Source: Orobanche coerulescens (taxonomy: Eukaryota; Streptophyta; Magnoliopsida; Lamiales; Orobanchaceae). From it: a stretch of DNA of 64,000 nucleotides. Shown here piece after piece: positions 59,854 to 64,000 of the stretch (position 1 is its first letter; each line of letters opens with the position of its first letter). The position numbers and the translations under genes are program-made. The notes beneath the pieces are model-generated. The model ran no database searches and was not told the DNA's origin. It saw only the letters and a program-made list of their open reading frames with translations. Location of the stretch: positions 10,339,001 through 10,403,000 of the forward strand of contig CM065804.1 in assembly GCA_033398695.1 (NCBI GenBank). Reading direction: 5' to 3'.

Positions 59854-61757
59854 AGTAAAACGTCCGGATCCTTCCGCTTGAGTGGGAGCTTGTTTTGAAT
59901 GATAGCGCTACACTCCTCTGTCATATTTATTGTTTCAAACTTCCTCAACTTCCTCTTGCTTGCCACGTCTTTTCAAGAATTTCACGTACCCCGGCATGTC
60001 TCTCAAAGCGTCTAGAAGTGGAATGTTGATATTCACCTTTTGAAACATGTCGATAAATTGTTGAAGCTTTTCATCATATCTCGACTTGGCCAAACGCTGT
60101 GGAAATGGAGCTTTTTCCTCAAAATTCTTCACATTCGAACTTCCAGGAGCCTTTCGGCCGATAGGGGGGTCGATAGGATCCCCTGCCGGCATTCTGTCTG
60201 GGTATTTGGCCTATCACGATAGCCGGCCGATAGGTTCTGCTGTATTCCATCTTCTTTCTCGTTTTCTGCTCCCGTTTCTAATACCTCCTCGTTTCCAGAT
60301 TCCTTAACTTCAGCCCCATGATTACTGTACCTCGTTCCACTCCGAAGCTCGATTGCGTTGCATTGTTGCGTCTTCGGGTTGGTCTCGGTGCTGCTCGGAA
60401 AATGCCCCGGCTTATGAAATCCGGCTTGGGCGTTCGCCATTTGACTCATTTGGGTCTCCACCATCGACATCTGCTTTGTCAAGGCTATCACCGAGTTTCC
60501 AATAGATGTCACACTATTCTCGAGAGCCCCAAACCTCTTGTCTACTTTATAAATAAACTCTTTTTGACTCGCCTCCAACCGTTCCAACATCTCTTCCATA
60601 GGTGTCTTAGCAATCGGCTCTTGAATAACCCCATTTTTCACGTTAAATCCCGGTGGTGGCTGGAGAGCATTGTTCGGATTGGCATAGGAGAAATTAGGGT
60701 GGTTTCGATTGTTCGGATAAGAGTTCCCCAATTTCCCCCTTGCCTAAGTTTCCTCCTTGCATGTAGTTCACATCCTCCTTAACCGCAATAGGCTCGTTTA
60801 ACTCTTCAAAACCGAATTGACTCCTGAGTATTCTTTCTTAGCATCTCGAGCTCTTTTTGTTGTTTTTCAAATTTTGCCTTTAAATCACCGTAGGCGTCCT
60901 CGTCACCGGCTGGAACCTTTCTTCTTGTCATCTTCCGATCGGTCACCTCCTCGTAATCATTGTTGACCGCTAGCTCAATGAGATTCTTGGCCTCTTCATA
61001 ATCGTAGCCGTAAATCCCCTTTCGATGAGTAGTCCAACTCTCTTCTAGCCTTCCTCGTCAAACCCCGATAAAACCGAATATAGATCTCCTCTTTGTCAAT
61101 TCCATGCTGTGGGCATTTGCGAAGTAGCTTCTTGAATCGGATCCATGCCTCGTATAAATATTCATCCTCATATTGCTCGAATTGCAAGATATCGTTGATT
61201 TGTTTTTGCACCTTCGAGGGAGGATAGAACTGTGCTAAGAACAACCGGGTCATCTCTCTCCAAGTACCAATTTCCTTCCGATCTAAGCTCTTGTACCAAT
61301 CTAGTGCATCGTCTTCTAAAGAAAACCGGAATAGGCGGAGCTTAATGACATCCGGAGGCACTCCGTTTTGCTTGATGGTGGCACATATGTCCAAAAACGA
61401 CTCAAGATGAGCGTTTGGATCTTCATTCACTCCTCCGTATGTTTGAGACTTCACTGTAGCAATGAGGGACGGCTTAAGCTCGAAGTTGTTGGCATCAATC
61501 TTTCCCCAACCTCCTTCTTGATAATCGTCCAGCTTAGGTCGAAAGCGGGCATTCAAAGGGATCTTCTCGGGACGAGCGAGTTCTCGTGGTTGGTCAACAA
61601 TGCCGGCCATGGTATCAACGAAAGGTATAGAAAGAGTCTCGGTTCTCGCTTCTTGCTTCTTCCTCCTCAAAGACTTCTCGATTTCCGGATCCAAAGGAAA
61701 TAAGTTCTTTCCTTGGGATCTCGTGATCATGCACCGCCTACAAGGAAAAGAAAACAA
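59854..61757 (-). pseudogene. gag: Athila-like gag of E, frame-broken
   Basis: Frame 60996-61757 (253 residues) has the Retrotrans_gag core: HLESFLDICATIKQNG, LFRFSLEDDALDWYKSL, MTRLFLAQFYPP, ILQFEQYEDEYLYEAWIRFK. Frame 60129-60731 has the coiled region (LEASQKEFIYKVDKRFGALE) and the NAIELRSGTRY segment; 59935-60192 has APFPQRLAKSRYDEKLQQF and PGYVKFLKRRGK, all typical of Athila gag. CTATCGGCCGATAG-like palindromes lie inside this region at 60152-60235. The start near 61730 (MITRSQGKNLF) is more likely than the upstream Met. Confidence 0.82.
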
Positions 61758-61853
61758 GATGTGAGGAAACGAGATCGAATATTAATAATAAAAGTAAACT
61801 ACCTAAAGTAACAATCTCTTCTTTTTCGAATTATTCCCTTAAATTTTCTATCA

Positions 61854-61871
61854 ATTCCAAGAACGGCGCCA
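61854..61871 (-). other. Primer binding site of E (TGGCGCCG type)
   Basis: The minus strand begins TGGCGCCGTTCTTGGAAT. The first ten bases match the tRNA-Asp site of Athila elements and the rest diverge. Five bases separate it from the LTR end. Confidence 0.65.
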
Positions 61872-61876
61872 AAAAT

Positions 61877-63293
61877 TGATCGCTAGATTCGCGTAGTATG
61901 GTTTTCAAATCCGATCAATTTTAAAATTTGTAAAACCTCGAGTATTTCCAGTGTCGAACCCAAGGGAATTGATGTGTCGAAAATAAAGGAATTAACTCTA
62001 CTCAAAATTTGTTGCTATTTAGGAATCAAAAATTGTTTTGATTCTAATTATCTAATTTTAAAAATCGAAAAATAAAAATATAAATAAAAGATGAAATATC
62101 TAAATTAAGCAAATAAAGCAAATTAACAAGATAAAATCACAAGTCGAAAGGTAATTGATCCTAGGGTAGTATCATCTAATTGAGTTCACACAATCCATTC
62201 ACTTGATTCCTTCTCCCCAAAGTTTAATTCAATCCTAGAAATAATCACTCTACGATCTAGAATTCTGTCAAGGCAACCTAGAAAGATAGTTAATTAAAAC
62301 CCTTTTCCCGCTGTGGCTCAAAGAATTAAAATCACTTAAAAAGCACCAACTTATTTATCTATGATTTATCTTTCTCCGCTAGGTCTCAAGATAAAATCAT
62401 ATTGTGTGTCAAGTATTTCCACTAATCAATTACTCCTTCCGGACAAAATCAATTAGCTAACATGCATCGATTAAGGGCCCTTTAATCTAACATGAGATTT
62501 AACACAACTTGAACACAAGCCTAGGATGAAAGGTCAAAAGGTAATCAAAGGAACATCATGTGAACATCAATTAAAATTACTAACCCTAGAATCAATCAAT
62601 GAATTAGCCAGACATAATTGAAATTAGACAAGAAATAGATAGAGAATGCATATTATTAATATGAAAAGAGAGATTACAACTCGTTCGTATGAACTCCGAG
62701 TCTTCAATAATAATTCTCCTCCAAAAAGTTCTTGAATCAAAGGAATAAATCTTGCTAAAAAGTGTAAAAATCTGCTTAATATGATAAAAGAGTGATAAAG
62801 GCTGATGTAAGATGATCCAAGATGCTGAAACTAGGTCTAAAAACAGGTTTATATAGCCTAAGGGGTTAAAAATCCCGATTAGCCCTAATCTAGGAAATAA
62901 ATAATATCCAAAAGAGTCAAAATCCGTCCAAAAACGAGAGCCCGCTGGGAAGCCTTTCGGCCTGGCCTATCGGCCGATAGGTGGTTCGTCGATTTCTTCA
63001 CTCGATAGGCAGGAGCTCCTTTCGGACGGCCCTATCGGCCGATAGGCTGGCCGATAGGGTCTTCTGTTTGGCGCAAAAATCCGTTTCTTCGTCCGTTTGA
63101 CTCGACTCTCGGTCCTTTGTCTCGTTTTGGGTCCTTTTGGCTCTAAAAACCTGCAAACACACTAAAACCAACCCAAACGCGTAATACGGCTCGACTAATC
63201 ATAAATAAGCCAAATACGAGCACATTAATCACGAAACGAGATAAAAACCTAGTATAAAATCCTAGAAATAAGTGGTAAAATTACCACTTATCA
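61877..63293 (-). repeat. 5' LTR of E, complete
   Basis: 1417 bp, starting (sense) TGATAAGTGG and ending AGCGATCA. It includes the ~90 terminal bases that the tandem copies lack. Confidence 0.85.
62849..63055 (-). promoter_or_regulatory. Promoter of E: CTATCGGCCGATAG array plus TATA box
   Basis: Palindromes CTATCGGCCGATAG lie at 62967-62980 and 63032-63045, with half copies around. In sense they are followed by GCTATATAAACC at about 62849-62860. Confidence 0.6.
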
Positions 63294-63880
63294 CTGCCGT
63301 CTCAGAAAAATTAGTGAAAAGAGCTACACGTTAGCAAATAACGGTGTGAAAGCTATCACCTTTTTTAAAAAAAATGAGATAGAAATTGTGTTAGTGAAAA
63401 GAGCTACACGTTAGCAAATAACGGTGTGAAAGCTATCACTAAGGGATGTAGTTTATGAGCAGATTTGAATTAATTAGCGGCTGAATTTCAATACACTCAA
63501 TTTCGTGAAAAATCACAATATTTTATGACGCCAATGAAATTCTTCTTCATATTGAGTCGAAAAATAAACGAGTGATCGAGAGCAACCATTAAAGGGAGTC
63601 GTGTGTATCACGAGTGGGAAAGAAATAATCAACTTTTTGGGGGGAAAACCTTGAATTTGGAATTACAAAATAAAAACCGTGTTTTAACTTCAAAATCATT
63701 AGTAGATTTATTTTGAATCTTGATTCATTTCTATCTACTGTATAAAGCTGGTTGTTGTGTATTAATGGCATTTTGATCTCCTTTTCTCTTTTTATATTTT
63801 AATTTATGTGTGTATTAATTTTTCTTATTTTTATTTTTGGAGCGTGAATAATAAAGAGTCTTGCTCGGGACTAACAAGAA
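63294..63880 (+). other. D interior, 3' part
   Basis: Noncoding. It contains two direct copies (63311-63359 and 63391-63439) of a 49-bp unit starting TTAGTGAAAAGAGCTACACG. The second unit with its next bases ends TATCACTAA, so the unit is a short imperfect inverted repeat. No LOG sequence resumes here. Confidence 0.6.
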
Positions 63881-63896
63881 TTCAAGTTTGGGGGTG
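63880..63896 (+). other. Polypurine tract of D
   Basis: TTCAAGTTTGGGGGTG directly before the 3' LTR start, like the AAGTTTGGGGG tracts of E. Confidence 0.75.
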
Positions 63897-64000
63897 TGAT
63901 AAGTGTCAGTTTTATACACTTATCCATGGTTTGTATCGATAAAATTCACCCATAATTGAGCTAGTCTACTCGTTTTTTGCTTTTAATTAATTAGTTTTTA
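63897..64000 (+). repeat. 3' LTR of D, start only
   Basis: Identical by eye to 48865-48968 over its 104 bases; it continues past the window end. Confidence 0.88.

Larger units (their letters stand above)
51823..63293 (-). mobile_element. Athila-like element E (gag and protease only) with tandem LTR units
   Basis: Minus strand. 5' LTR 61877-63293, primer site, gag and protease 59235-61757, noncoding 3' region 57280-59234, LTR 55937-57279, a second 3' region 54585-55936, LTR 53232-54584, a third 3' region 51877-53231, and a 54-bp LTR remnant 51823-51876. No RT, RNase H or integrase is visible, so it needs a helper. The left LTR is truncated in the LOG fragment through GAGATAAAAACC-like shared sequence. 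It is nested in D. Confidence 0.8.
48865..64000 (+). mobile_element. Non-autonomous LTR element D carrying a LOG gene fragment
   Basis: 5' LTR 48865-50466, tRNA-Asp type primer site 50473-50490, interior 50491-51822 and 63294-63880, polypurine tract 63880-63896, and the start of the 3' LTR at 63897. The LTR start TGATAAGTG, the primer site and the AAGTTTGGGGG tract resemble the Athila/Tat lineage. Without the nested element E the interior is about 2 kb and holds no gag or pol that I can recognise; instead it carries a captured host-gene fragment. It was inserted in an F-like RT at CCCAA; the matching flank is beyond the window. Confidence 0.78.

Overview
This window is repeat-dense nuclear DNA from a flowering plant. 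There is no complete host gene, no rRNA or tRNA gene and no organelle sequence. Almost all of it is LTR retrotransposons of the Ty3/gypsy superfamily inserted into one another. The species cannot be told from the sequence; the tRNA-iMet and tRNA-Asp type primer sites, chromovirus and Athila-like proteins, a Stowaway-type MITE and a CACTA/ULP1 element only say angiosperm.

Layout, left to right. 1-3862: 5' part of a minus-strand Tekay/Del-like chromovirus (A1), which sits in a partial minus-strand LTR of another family (B1, 3863-6542). 6543-13538: the least retrotransposon-rich stretch. It holds a Stowaway-like MITE, a 0.3-kb foldback element, a 2-kb foldback (8131-10150), one possible host exon near 10.9 kb, and a decayed CACTA element with an ULP1-type protease fragment. 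13539-18227: fragment of a minus-strand LTR (family I) split by a complete 4.1-kb solo LTR (B2, 13801-17938, target duplication TGCCA). 18228-34935: chromovirus A2, whose 3' LTR is split by an 8.7-kb coding-free element C (19600-28274, target duplication ATCAA). 34936-38548: rearranged fragments, namely a possible copia-type LTR, a decayed chromovirus F and a short LTR piece H. 38549-48718: element G, complete with both LTRs, preceded by a second truncated copy (G') that shares its left LTR. 48719-48864: small fragments of a C-like LTR and of an F-like reverse transcriptase. 48865-64000: a plus-strand element D with a tRNA-Asp type primer site and almost no retroelement coding. It carries a broken fragment of a LONELY GUY (LOG) cytokinin-activating enzyme gene together with promoter-like sequence. 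D is interrupted by element E (51823-63293), an Athila-like element with gag and protease only, whose LTR plus 3' noncoding region is tandemly duplicated.

None of the retroelement polyproteins is intact. A2, F, G and E carry nonsense codons, frameshifts or lost catalytic residues. Part of this damage may be technical: differences between sister copies cluster strikingly at CTG/CAG and CCGG sites, as expected for base-calling errors at CHG-methylated cytosines.

The most interesting structural theme is that six LTR families (A, B, C, D, E, G) each carry an array of family-specific, CG-rich self-complementary 12-14 bp motifs directly upstream of the TATA box. The number of motifs differs even between the two LTRs of one element. 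A second theme is a short hairpin with a conserved C4/G4 stem and variable loop in the LTRs of A, C, G and H.
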